From Pyrenochaeta sp. MPI-SDFR-AT-0127 (lineage: Eukaryota; Ascomycota; Dothideomycetes; Pleosporales; Cucurbitariaceae), in NCBI GenBank assembly GCA_020747015.1, contig JAGTJM010000002.1, positions 1,341,410 through 1,405,409 of the forward strand: DNA of 64,000 nucleotides. The letters are read 5' to 3'. Positions 33,912 to 43,463 of the stretch are shown here, piece by piece. The translations under genes and the position numbers were made by a program. A model generated the notes under the pieces. It had not been told where the DNA came from, ran no database searches, and saw only the letters and a list, made by a program, of their open reading frames with translations. Every line of letters starts with the position of its first letter. Position 1 is the stretch's first letter.

Positions 33912-35534
33912 ATGGCCTCCAGCGCAGGCGGGGCATTCGATGCCAGCTTCAGCTCATACTGGGAGCGCTTCAACAGTACAAAACGGTGCTTCGAATCTGA
34001 TTCAGGTCTTGCCAGGCCGATACATATTGTTGATTTACCAAAGTCTGTTGATCCACAGTCGCAAGGCACACAGACTATTCGCAAGCGAGATATTTCCAAT
34101 ATCGAAGCATTAGAGAACCTTCTAAATGATGGAGCCCATAGAGAAATTCAGTTCCGGTTTATGTAAGTCCATACAACGGGTAGAGCTTAAATTGAGAGTT
34201 AACAACGAAGTAAGTTCGATATATCAGAAAAATTCTTGGTCACGATTGCAGATCACCAAGCCGATGCTTAAGAGGATTGTAGAGTTTTACAGTATCAATG
34301 CCGAGTTCTTAGAAGTTCCCCTGTGCTTCTTTGATCGTTTGGCCGATGAGGATCAGGCCTTTTGTGTCCCGTGGACAATGACCGAGGATTCTCGATCATA
34401 CCGTTCGTTCCCCAAACAGACAGTCCTCGGGACGCGAACATTGCTAATTTGTTTTGCTTTGTTGCACAGAAATGTTCTATACTTTTCGATACGCTGAACA
34501 CAAAGGACACCCGAATGAATCTTGGGTTATTAGACAAAGCGGGGTCTATCATCAATACGATAAAGGGAAGAATGCATCCTTGTTCATCCTTCTCGATCCT
34601 GTGCCCGACTCGGTTGCGCAAAAGCGGATTTTAGAATGCTTTGCAAATAGCCACGAAAAAATAAAGAAAAATCCACTATTGCTGCATAGTATCGTCCATA
34701 CGTCCTATTTTGTACGTTGGAGAGAGTACCTAGCGCAATATGAAAGGAATCTGCTCTCAATCGTAAGGAGTCGATTCGTAGTCGCGAACAGATTTGCGGT
34801 CACTAACTTGTATCAGGCTGATACAACTACCGCGACCCTCATCTCGAAGCCCTTGCGTATCAGTCATGATACGCTTTGCAAAGTGAGGTCACTAGAAAGT
34901 CGGTTCACGCCGCTGCCCGCCATCATCGCCAACTTTGTGGATATGCTTGATGGCCTGGAAGCGTTGAGCCGAATTCTATCATTGACAGGCTCACTAACAG
35001 AGGACGACCAGCAGCAGCTGGCGAATCGGCTGGATAATTGTCGTAGACAATCCCGAACATTCACCCGCACAGCACAATTCCTGCAGCAGCGCAGTATTAA
35101 CACTGCAACTCTCCTCGCCGATACACTGGCATTTCGGAATCAGGGCGTCGCCCAGGAGCAGAACTCGAGCATCATTATTCTGACGAGATCTGCGGTGTTC
35201 ATTACAGTGATTACACTAATATATCTCCCATGGACACTAGTAACGGTATGGATGATGTACTCATTGGGGAATCGTGTCTAACAAGACTTCACAGGGCTTA
35301 TTCGGCATGGAGTTCTTCGAATTAGACCCTAAAACACGTCTTTTGATAACTTCGCCACAGATATGGATATATTTCGTGACTGCAGCTAGTGTGACGATCG
35401 TCACAGCGTGCTTGTATTATGTTATGGCGGGCTTTCCACGGTTACATCGATGCACTCAGATGAGTGAGAAGAACAAAGATTTTGTACCACTCAGTTTGCG
35501 GCGAGGATGTACCGATGTCGAGAATAGTGCCTAG
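33912..35534 (+). CDS. CorA-like fungal membrane protein
   Basis: Exons 33912-34162, 34215-34402, 34470-35245 and 35295-35534 encode about 484 aa. The soluble region contains RFISIYQKNSWSRLQITKPM, YTFRYAEHKGHPNESWVIRQ and LLHSIVHTSYFVRWREYL, as in fungal CorA-like transporter-domain proteins. The C-terminus has two helices: AVFITVITLIYLPWTLVTG, followed by LFGMEFF, then IWIYFVTAASVTIVTACLYY. LFGMEFF replaces the GMN motif of true CorA Mg2+ channels, so ion transport is uncertain. The third intron rebuilds LVT/GLFGM exactly. The second intron uses a weaker GTTCGT donor chosen for frame. An additional upstream exon is possible. Confidence 0.75.
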
Positions 35535-35557
35535 GCGTAGAGCGTACAAGTGCAATA

Positions 35558-38500
35558 TTAGCACACATAAGCTCCGTGGGCATCGCGGCAGACAGGAATC
35601 ATTCGCACTGAATGCCCTTCGATATTAGCAATCCAAACATATGGTTGTAGCTTCGCAATCCCCGACGGTGAGCATAGCGATGCAGAGAACTTGCTCCGAG
35701 GTGTCATTCTTGGAAGCTTGGCCACGTCTATAATCTCGAGATTTCGCCCATCAGAAGGGGCAGGGAAAGAAAGAAGACGCAGGTTGTTGTTCGCTTCATG
35801 AATACCAAACGCGATAACTCTTCGATCATCGTCCTCTAGGATTACCTTAGTAAGGCGATAACCTCGAGCTTTAGATTGAGTGAAACGATCGTAAACCCAG
35901 GATCGAACGACTACTCTCTTCTCTTGGGACACCACGAGATAGGCCAATCCCAAATTGAAAGGCGCAAAAGAGGTAAACAGCCCCTGGAGCAGATCATCTT
36001 GTCCCTATCTTGTAGTTAGAAATTGCTGGTAGCCATCAGGAATGGAAGGATATACGTCGTGTAAAATTTTGCTTGGCTGGAGGTTCAGTCTTTTTCCGTC
36101 TTGATGCGACCATGCTAGAATAGTCATTGCATTCTCTCTTATGTTTGAAGTCAGCCTGGGCTTGACTACAGCATATAATGCGTTTATTGCAGAAAATTTT
36201 AAATCGCGAATGTCCTCTGCTGGTGCGGGTAACGGGATCTGGTCGCCAAATGAATTGTTTGAAGATCCGCTTGATTGTGACGTCGATGAACCAGTGAACG
36301 ATGAGCTTATAGTGACGTAAGTGAGTTAATCATAGGGTGTTATTCGAGGTGGTGATGTAGCCACTCTAACGTACCTTGTGCTCTGCGTAGGCTTTAGTTG
36401 ATCTCGACGGATAATGAGAATAGTGCCATTACCATCCTTTCTCCTTGGATGATGCAGAATGAATGCTACCCATTCGCCATCCGGAGAAAGCGCTACTTTA
36501 TGAATAGAGGGCAGCTTAAGCTCAACATGAGAAAGCTGCTCCAGTTTACTCGTGTGAGAATCAGGATTAGGGATATGATAAATGTGGCACTACACTGCGT
36601 CAGCCAAATGCCATTTCATTAAAGCTAGCTGCTTATCACCTACATCAAACTCAACATGGTCTGTGGCAGCCACAATGAATTCCCTCGAAACTCCTACGCT
36701 ACTTAACCATATGCGCCCATTCATGTCCGGAGTCATGGTGCCACATGTGATGAGATCACGAAAGTTGTTGGTCAGACAAATGTGATCCAACGAGTATGCT
36801 GTGATAACAGAATCGGTTACGCAGACTAGTAATTGGGCTTTTGGGCCGAATTCGCACGCTCTGACAGGGTTAGGAAGACGAATTACCCAATCATGAGGAT
36901 GCATCTCAAACTCGGGTTGACCAAGCACATGATGCACAAAAGTGGCTACGCGGTCGAGAAACTTCGTTTGCTTTGGAGACACGAGGCCCTGCGGAAGGTC
37001 ATCGTATGCTTTGAAAGCAACAATAAGATTCTTGCGAACATGTTCTGCTTTTGTTGTTCGGCGCTTTGAAGGATCGATGATGAGGACTTTACTTTCGAGG
37101 AAAGTAATCATGTCCTCAAAGATATGGCCTTCGTCTTGGTTCTCTTGCATCGTTCTTCGACGAAGTTCATTAAACCATTTACGGACCGCATCGCTCAAAA
37201 CTGCGTCTCGTAATTTGCGAGGCCCATTTGCGTTTGAAAAGGCAAAAAATCGGTCCAACCCCTGCCGGGATCTAAGGGCAGTAAACTCTTCAACTGCTGT
37301 CGCGCCCCCGTACAGGTACGTAAATACGACGCTAATGACGCAGCCCAAAGACCAGGTGTCGCTTTCAGCCAAGACGGATTCGCCATCAATGCACGCCTCT
37401 GGGGCGAGAAAAGTACCGGTTCCGCGACGATTAAAGGTAGGTTCTGTCAGAGAAGCGTCAGAGAAATCTGAGGCGCGTCGAAAAACCTTGTCGAACTCAT
37501 GAATGTCAGGGCGGTGGTGTAGCCTGAGATGGTCATCTGTAGCCTTTCTTTTTGTTTTAACACGAGACATATTGAAGTCAGATAGCTTCCACTGTTCTTC
37601 TTTAGTCTCTCTGTCAATAAAGACCAGTATGTTCTGTGGCTTCAAATCCATGTGGAAGCAGGAGAGTTTTTCGAATTTGTCTGATTCCAGCGCTGTATGA
37701 AGATGTACAATGGCTCCGGCAAGACCAACAGCACATTGAAGAATTTTAGCCTTCCTTTCCCAGCTACCTGGTGGTTCTGGGTTCATTTTCATATATGTGT
37801 GAAGGTCGCAATCGGCCAGGGGCATGAAAAGTGAATAAGTGGAGCGAATCTGGAGACTCCCTAAGTTTTTCATGATATTGTCGTTCCTCGTCGCATTTCG
37901 CAAGATTTCCCTGAGTACGTCTCGCTCTTTCTCATGCGCATTTTCGTGAGTATTGAGCTCGAAGTCCTTCCGCGCAATGACCATCTCCTTCGCGTTTGAT
38001 AGTTGTTGTCCTTCCTTGAAATGCTGTGGAGCGATTACGACTCTATATATTTTGCCGAAACTGCCTTGACCAATGAGCCTTTCCCTCACGTAAGGCACGC
38101 GACGAAAATCATGTTTTACCTCCTGATTTGTGTCTATGATAGCTGCACAAAAGAGATCTTGGTGGTTGATGAAGGTATTGGCTGTGACATCGTCACCGAG
38201 AGTACGTCGAAGTCTAGCATCATTGTTGACTGGAAGTTTGCTCCATGCCTTGTCGGCGTTTGACCAAGTATCATTAGCCACTAAGTAGTGTATGAAGGTT
38301 CTTAAGGCTTTCATTCTGCATCGTGAGTATATCAAAGTGGCAAGAAATGGGAGTAACTTTCGTTCTATGATGTTGGTGATCAGTGTTGAAGTGTGAGTTC
38401 GGGTTAGAGGTGGTTGCTCGCTGATCGTGACGAGATTAAAGAGCTGTTCCAGCTCATCCGACCTGAACACTTGTTCGGCTGTACCAACAGGAAAGAAACA

Positions 38501-38650
38501 CTTTCCCGGCTGTTCAGTCTCCTTTATACACGTATCATTTGAGACAGGATCGATTTGTTCTTCTTCTAGCACTGGAACGCAAAGGTGCGCGTAGAGGGAT
38601 CGGTACAAAGAATCGCACAAGTCCTCGAAACTTGCACTGTTTCGCGCCAT
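35558..38650 (-). CDS. Atypical protein kinase with C-terminal propeller-like region; two in-frame TAGs
   Basis: The first 686 residues carry a kinase domain: GQGSFGKIY loop (about 194-202), candidate ATP lysine in ARKDF (about 228), catalytic HMDLKPQN (333-340), metal motif DFN instead of DFG (358-360) and APE (416-418). Beyond it are repeat-like strands (CEFGPKAQLLVCVTDSVITA). The frame then meets TAG at 36592-36590 but continues with protein-like sequence (IHKVALSPDGEWVAFIL). A clear intron at 36374-36306 follows. A second TAG at 36007-36005 falls inside a good candidate 72-nt intron, 36055-35984 (GTATAT, CTAAC, CTCCAG). The first TAG can be removed by a weaker 57-nt intron, 36595-36539. 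The model is therefore either five exons ending at 35558 or a gene truncated by a nonsense change. The substrate is unknown. Confidence 0.72.
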
Positions 38651-39882
38651 GACGCCGGAGGCTAACGAGCGCTTAGCTCCACTTCTCAGTGAATACTAAG
38701 AGGTATGATGGATAATCCATTCAGATGAAGTAACAATTGTTGCGCAGCTGGTGGGCTGATGACAAGCATAGTGCACGAGAAGGAATCGTAATGGGAGAGG
38801 TGTGGGTACGATTGTTAGGAAGGCTGAGATGCTGGGAGGCTGAGAGACTCAGAGGCTATAGGGAGTTTTGGGTTTGAAGGCAGCTGTGGGAAGGGCTGTG
38901 CTCGTGTCGCCTTTTGTTTGGTGTAGGTCTGCAGGGGCCCAATCGGAGGGCATCAGGGTTGATCGGAGGCTTGGAAAAAGCGCGCACATTTGACACTAGA
39001 TCACATGGCTCGATGTGCAGGTAAGAACTTCCATGGTACATGAAGTATGATTGAAAAGCCAAACTGTTGATTCTTCTTGGACTTCCTCTCGAGCTGAGAA
39101 CCAAGCTCAGCTTGTGGGAATGAACAAGCGGTGTGCCAATGGGTCACGGTATATTCCGGACGTCCTTCTGATCGACGCTTTTAGTGAGAGCCTGTGGTTT
39201 TTGATTTGCGCGAGTGGTACATAGGGGGAATCTGCCTCGCAGCACGCACAGGGCGATGCTCACGGCACAAGCCACTATGCAACCTCGTTCGCCTCTTACA
39301 CCACTGTGCTCCAATCTACTGGCGAATAATCAAAGCGGAGGCCTTTTGCCTTAGTAGTTTTGACCCTCGAAAGCAGGATCTCACATGACTTGAGATGTTC
39401 AGTCACTTCAACTTTCAGAATGCGTTGTAGATGCTAACAGCAACACCAAACAAGTTGCAAGAATACGTAACTTCTGTTGGAACTACTGCAGCTACTCTCT
39501 TTGGTCCTTGAGCTAGTCTATGCGAGGTGTATTAAGGTGAGGAGCAGGTGTTGGTGTGGGGGGCGGAGCGATCCGCAATACCCGACAACCCGAAGCGAAG
39601 GATGAAACTGCATAAAAGATCGCGTATACAATCACAAGTGCGTGGATGGAAGCCTTAAATTACACTGTACCAGTGCTATGGTTGGTAGTAGCAGCGTGTA
39701 AGGCGCTCTTTCTCCGCAAGAACCGCGCTTGGCAAATACCCTTCGTTTGGGTAGTTGAAGATACCTGAGAAAAAGGTCAGTAGTACCAACGGCCTTTACG
39801 GAAAGTCGGGCTCATGTTCCAGAGGATTGAACAATGTCCACTTGTGAAGATGATAGTAGTTAGCTCTTGAAGCTACAATCGG

Positions 39883-39890
39883 TATATAAA
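39883..39890 (+). promoter_or_regulatory. Candidate TATA box of the secreted-peptide gene
   Basis: TATATAAA lies about 147 bp upstream of the start codon, followed by a pyrimidine-rich leader. Confidence 0.5.
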
Positions 39891-39932
39891 CATCTCCTTA
39901 ACTCATTTTTTCAACTCATCTCCTCATCATAA

Positions 39933-39981
39933 CTCCTCGACTCAACTCCTCGACTCAACTCCTCGACTCAACTCCTCAACT
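39933..39981 (+). repeat. 13-bp tandem repeat in the leader of the secreted-peptide gene
   Basis: CTCCTCGACTCAA occurs three times perfectly (39933-39945, 39946-39958, 39959-39971), then a partial copy. Its CT/AAC composition resembles the tract at 14.9-15.2 kb. It lies about 55 bp before the start codon. Confidence 0.85.
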
Positions 39982-40036
39982 TATCTCAAATATCCTCAAT
40001 TCTCTCCACATTCAAAGCCCCTTTACCATCACAATC

Positions 40037-40334
40037 ATGAAGCAATCCACTGTCTTGGTCGTCTTCACTACTCTCTTCGCATCCTTCGCTATGGCAGCAC
40101 CCGCTCCCGAGTCAAGCCTAGGTCTAAGCCTAGAGACCGACGCTCAACTTCTCCCTCGCGACGATGCTGAAGCGGTCAAGCTAACCAAGCGCTCTTGCGG
40201 CCAATGCTATCAGAAGACAACCTGCTGCGTTACGATCAGCCCATTCGGAGCTGGAGTTTTCACTTGCGGAATTCCATGGTGAGATATCCAAACTCTGCAT
40301 CTGAAACTGGTTACTAATACAGGATCACAGCTAA
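40037..40334 (+). CDS. Secreted cysteine-rich small protein with Kex2-type propeptide
   Basis: Exon 1 is 40037-40278 and a short exon 2 is 40331-40334 (one base plus TAA), giving 81 aa. The signal peptide MKQSTVLVVFTTLFASFAMA is followed by an acidic propeptide ending LTKR, a dibasic processing site. The mature peptide of about 29 residues has six cysteines in the pattern C-X2-C-X5-CC-X12-C-X3-C, enough for three disulfides. The last cysteine appears only if the intron uses the acceptor at 40330. That choice leaves about 14 nt after the CTAAT branch site, whereas the nearer AG at 40322 is too close. Unspliced, the frame ends in Trp instead. It is effector- or antimicrobial-like by architecture only; I recognise no specific family. 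Confidence 0.75.
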
Positions 40335-41346
40335 GCAAGCTGAGCAAATATTACGATTGGAGGCGGTTGAACCTCTGTGGAACGGGACCTAGGTGATGAG
40401 AGGGGAACAATTTGAGCATAGACTGATAGGTTTACTTCATCTTTGAATACAGTCGTTACCCTGTTGGAAAGCGTATCTAGAATCGATTTCCAGAGACCAT
40501 GTAGTGAGCTATTGTATGAACAGCCATGTCTACGAATAAGGACAAATATGTGGCGTGCAACTGAAGCTCAGCGCTCTCATTCTAAGCCCTTTTCAGAAAG
40601 GCCTATCTTGCATGTTAACATTCTGTCTATGCCAAAACCAAAAGCCCTGACTAACAAGTATGCATAACGCACACCCTGTTCTATGTAGGCACTTTCGGAC
40701 CGGTAGAGCTCCAGTATTGTTGGCAAGATACAGAAAAGGAAACGCAAGCGACAAAGGATGTGGGAGATACATATTCCATGGCTGGCCTGACCTTGCATCC
40801 TGGCTCCGCGAGTAAACTGAAAGGGACCCCACCGACTAGGACATTCTCTAGCATACTTTCTAAATCCCGTTTAGAATCATCTTGTATTCATCAATCCCTA
40901 ATGACATAGTAATTGATGGAACTTGCAAAACTCATTCGGTTCTGCCACTGTGTTTGAACTACATGTTCTAGATATTAACGAAATGGTAGGGAATAAGTCG
41001 ATGTTCCAATATAGGGATGTATCATAGCTGAGAGGATTATATTCTTCAACGACTGCAGAGCGCAACTTGGAAAAGAGTCCAGCATTGCGCTCCAGTATAA
41101 GGCCTAGACGCCTCCCTTATCGTAGAGAATGTTGAATTATCCTGCTCTAAGATGTGAGAATGACATATCAATGGTACACCTGAAGATCCTGGGTTGGATT
41201 TGGGCAGAATGTAGACAAGGATATTCTAATGTGAAATTCTAAAGATAAATGCAGAGTCCCACCGATCTATGCTGAGGTATAAAAAAAACGGAGAAGCCGT
41301 CCCCTTGCTTTTTCATAGTTCATGCTACTCTTTAAACGCCACAAAA
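40335..41346. other. Intergenic region holding a permease relic
   Basis: About 1 kb with no intact gene. It contains the eroded permease fragment at 40690-40820. Confidence 0.6.
40690..40820 (-). pseudogene. Relic of an amino-acid permease
   Basis: The DNA aligns with the permease at 30.6-32.8 kb in the same orientation. It shares CAAGATACA, AAGCGA, GGCTGGCC and GCTCCGCG words in the same order, with an internal deletion of roughly 50 bp relative to 31170-31315. The minus-strand reading still shows SGQPW and FPFLYLAN, counterparts of SGQPW and IPFLYLAN in the intact gene. No other part of the gene was found beside it. Confidence 0.75.
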
Positions 41347-42717
41347 TCACCGTAAAGGGAGACTCTTCTCCTCTGCTACGTCACCCAAATCCTTTACTGG
41401 GACGGCCTCGGGACTAGCAGCAGGTGTAAGCCATGCCGTATCACTGCATTGCAGAATTAAGGCATCCTTTTTCCTCTGGTTAACATAGCCAGGGTCTGGG
41501 CTGGGCCAGGCATATCCAAATCCATCGCCGAGGACTTCTTGAACGCCCTCGGCGAGGATCTGCACGGCTTTCCTGCGGTTCCGTGACCACTCCCATGCGC
41601 GGTACCATCGCCCAGCCTTTACAGCCGTTTCTTTGCCACCCTCGAGGCCGTCGAGGATGGAGCGCCAGACCAGCATTGTCTTTTCAAGCTCTTCTGCGCG
41701 ACTCACGCCGATGACAGAGACGCCGAGTTTTGTGCCGCCAACATCGTCGTTGGACTCGTGTTTCCAGGGAACTCCAGATGCAGGGTCGCCTTTGGAACCG
41801 CATGTAGAGCCTGCGGCTATCCAGGTCTCGAGCGCAAAGCGGATAGCAATGACTTCGATGCGTTCGCCGTAAGAATCGCAAAAGTCGCTTGCGTTGCGGA
41901 CAGCTTCGCGCAGCTCCGAGGTTGCAGGATGAAAGTCGCCTAGCCCACCGACAGGGACACCAGTGCGTCGCAACAAACCCATGCCTAGGATGGAAGCATT
42001 GGGCACCACGTCGACACCAGCGTTGCGAAGTCGCTGAATTCCTCGTGGGCCGGCAAGAGTCTGGTTCTGAAGTGTGAAGTTCGCGTAGGACTGGACAGCG
42101 TCGAGAGGCTCGCCCGTTTCGCGGAGGATGAGTTCGGCCATGTCTCCCAACACATCGAGGGGAAATCCTGAGATGCCGACGTAGCGAATTGTGCCCTCTT
42201 CGTCTCTGATACGGCGTAGTTCACGCACACCCTCGAGGACCTCTGCAGGGCTCACAAACTCCACATCGTGGCAGTATACCAGATCCAAGTACTCGGTCTG
42301 CAGTCTCTCCAAACTCCTTGCGACGCTCTGCCGGATCCACTCCTTGCTGTAGTCGAATTCGGCGCCTGCTATTCGCCCGGCCTTTGTCAAGATCATGTAG
42401 GAATTCCTTGGAAATGTCTCGCGCACGAAGGGAGTTGCGAGCGCATTGCCGAGCAGTTGTTCTGAGGGGCCGTAATAGGGCGATGTGTCGAAGGCGCGGA
42501 TGCCGTGTGTCAGGGCCGAGGTGACCAGGCCTGTGGTGTCGAGCGAGAAAGGGTCATTGTTGTATTGGTTATTGAATGTGGCGGTGCCAAAGACGAGGGG
42601 TGGGAGGATCGAGGAGAGGAGGGTGCGACGGCCGTCGACGAGAGAGTATGGAATGGGCTTTTGGCGCGTGGGGAAGGTCGAGGTTGTGGTAGGGTGCTCA
42701 ATTGGCGTTGTTGCCAT
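41347..42717 (-). CDS. ARA2: Aldo-keto reductase, D-arabinose dehydrogenase type
   Basis: An intronless 456-aa gene. The AKR catalytic set is visible: Asp and Tyr in AFDTSPYYGPSE, Lys in MILTKAGR and His in LVYCHDVEF. FGTATFNNQYN at the N-terminus and GISGFPLDVLG support the NAD-dependent D-arabinose/L-galactose dehydrogenase subgroup, to which yeast Ara2 belongs. These proteins oxidise D-arabinose (or L-galactose) to the lactone in erythroascorbate synthesis. A C-terminal extension of about 90 residues beyond the barrel contains YAWPSPDPGYVNQRKKD. It is longer than yeast Ara2 (about 335 aa), as is common in filamentous ascomycetes. Confidence 0.85.
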   Translation of the reverse strand: MATTPIEHPTTTSTFPTRQKPIPYSLVDGRRTLLSSILPPLVFGTATFNNQYNNDPFSLDTTGLVTSALTHGIRAFDTSPYYGPSEQLLGNALATPFVRETFPRNSYMILTKAGRIAGAEFDYSKEWIRQSVARSLERLQTEYLDLVYCHDVEFVSPAEVLEGVRELRRIRDEEGTIRYVGISGFPLDVLGDMAELILRETGEPLDAVQSYANFTLQNQTLAGPRGIQRLRNAGVDVVPNASILGMGLLRRTGVPVGGLGDFHPATSELREAVRNASDFCDSYGERIEVIAIRFALETWIAAGSTCGSKGDPASGVPWKHESNDDVGGTKLGVSVIGVSRAEELEKTMLVWRSILDGLEGGKETAVKAGRWYRAWEWSRNRRKAVQILAEGVQEVLGDGFGYAWPSPDPGYVNQRKKDALILQCSDTAWLTPAASPEAVPVKDLGDVAEEKSLPLR

Positions 42718-43463
42718 TGTTACTGAGACTGTTTGGCTGCGGCAAGTCTGCGACAGACGCGCTGATGAGTGCTGTTCAAACGGCGATAAGACGTGAGATT
42801 TGTGTGGTTGAGCGGGGTCTTTTTTGCTGTGCAGGAAGAAGTCGGCTGTTGGTTACTTGGACGGGTGGCGAGCGTGTTCTTGTCTCGAATCGTCGAGTCT
42901 GGAGAAGGAGGCTTCAAGAGAGGGAGACATTGTCCTTGATACTCGGTACCAGTAAGTCGCCCACGTTTCCTAAAGCGTAAAATCTACGCCTCACCATCAT
43001 CCATGGGTGTCTTTCGTTCGGCAGAGACCAGGCTCCGACGGGCGATGGCAGCAACACATGAGCTAGCAGCCAGATTACACCGGGGCTCTAGCATGACGCC
43101 ATCTGCATCCAGTAACGCGTTTTCCTGGCAATCGACGGCTCCTATTCGTTGGACAGCACATGCAGCAGATGGTTCAAGCATGGTTCGCGATCAAAGGGTC
43201 CTTGGTGTCAAAGGCCCTGCAGCTCGGCCTTACGCACGGCCCACCCCGGGCACGATCGGAGCGATGGATTTGAAAGCAAACGTCGTGTTTAACCCTGTTG
43301 GTCTCTACACGTCTAGCAAGTTTGATTTGTTTGCTTTTACCGTTTGGCGATATACGCTGGTGTCGCTTGGACATGGCTTCCAAAGGCATGCCTCTCTCGG
43401 CTTCACAGTCTGAACCACACCCCTTCGAACCCGCTTTTTGCGTTCGATCTAAACATATCCGAC
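42718..43463. other. Intergenic region, no supported gene
   Basis: A 136-codon plus-strand frame (43003-43413) lacks any domain-like sequence and overlaps equally open antisense frames, so it is not called. The rest is presumed promoter of the AKR gene and 3' UTR of the regulator. Confidence 0.5.

Larger units (their letters stand above)
38651..40036. other. Divergent intergenic region, no gene seen
   Basis: About 1.4 kb between the kinase and the secreted-peptide gene. Only short, unsupported ORFs occur. The right end has a 13-bp repeat and a TATA box. Confidence 0.55.

Noticed and set aside
36005..36007. Second TAG in the kinase gene as a nonsense mutation
   Set aside because: A 72-nt intron with GTATAT donor, CTAAC branch and CTCCAG acceptor removes it in frame, which is the simpler reading.
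33230..38650. Claiming a new immune or killer system
   Set aside because: The only support is gene adjacency and odd motifs; no nucleotide-binding receptor, pore-forming domain or known partner was seen.
43003..43413. 136-codon plus-strand frame between AKR and Zn2Cys6 genes
   Set aside because: No family-like sequence, equally open antisense frames, no splice evidence.
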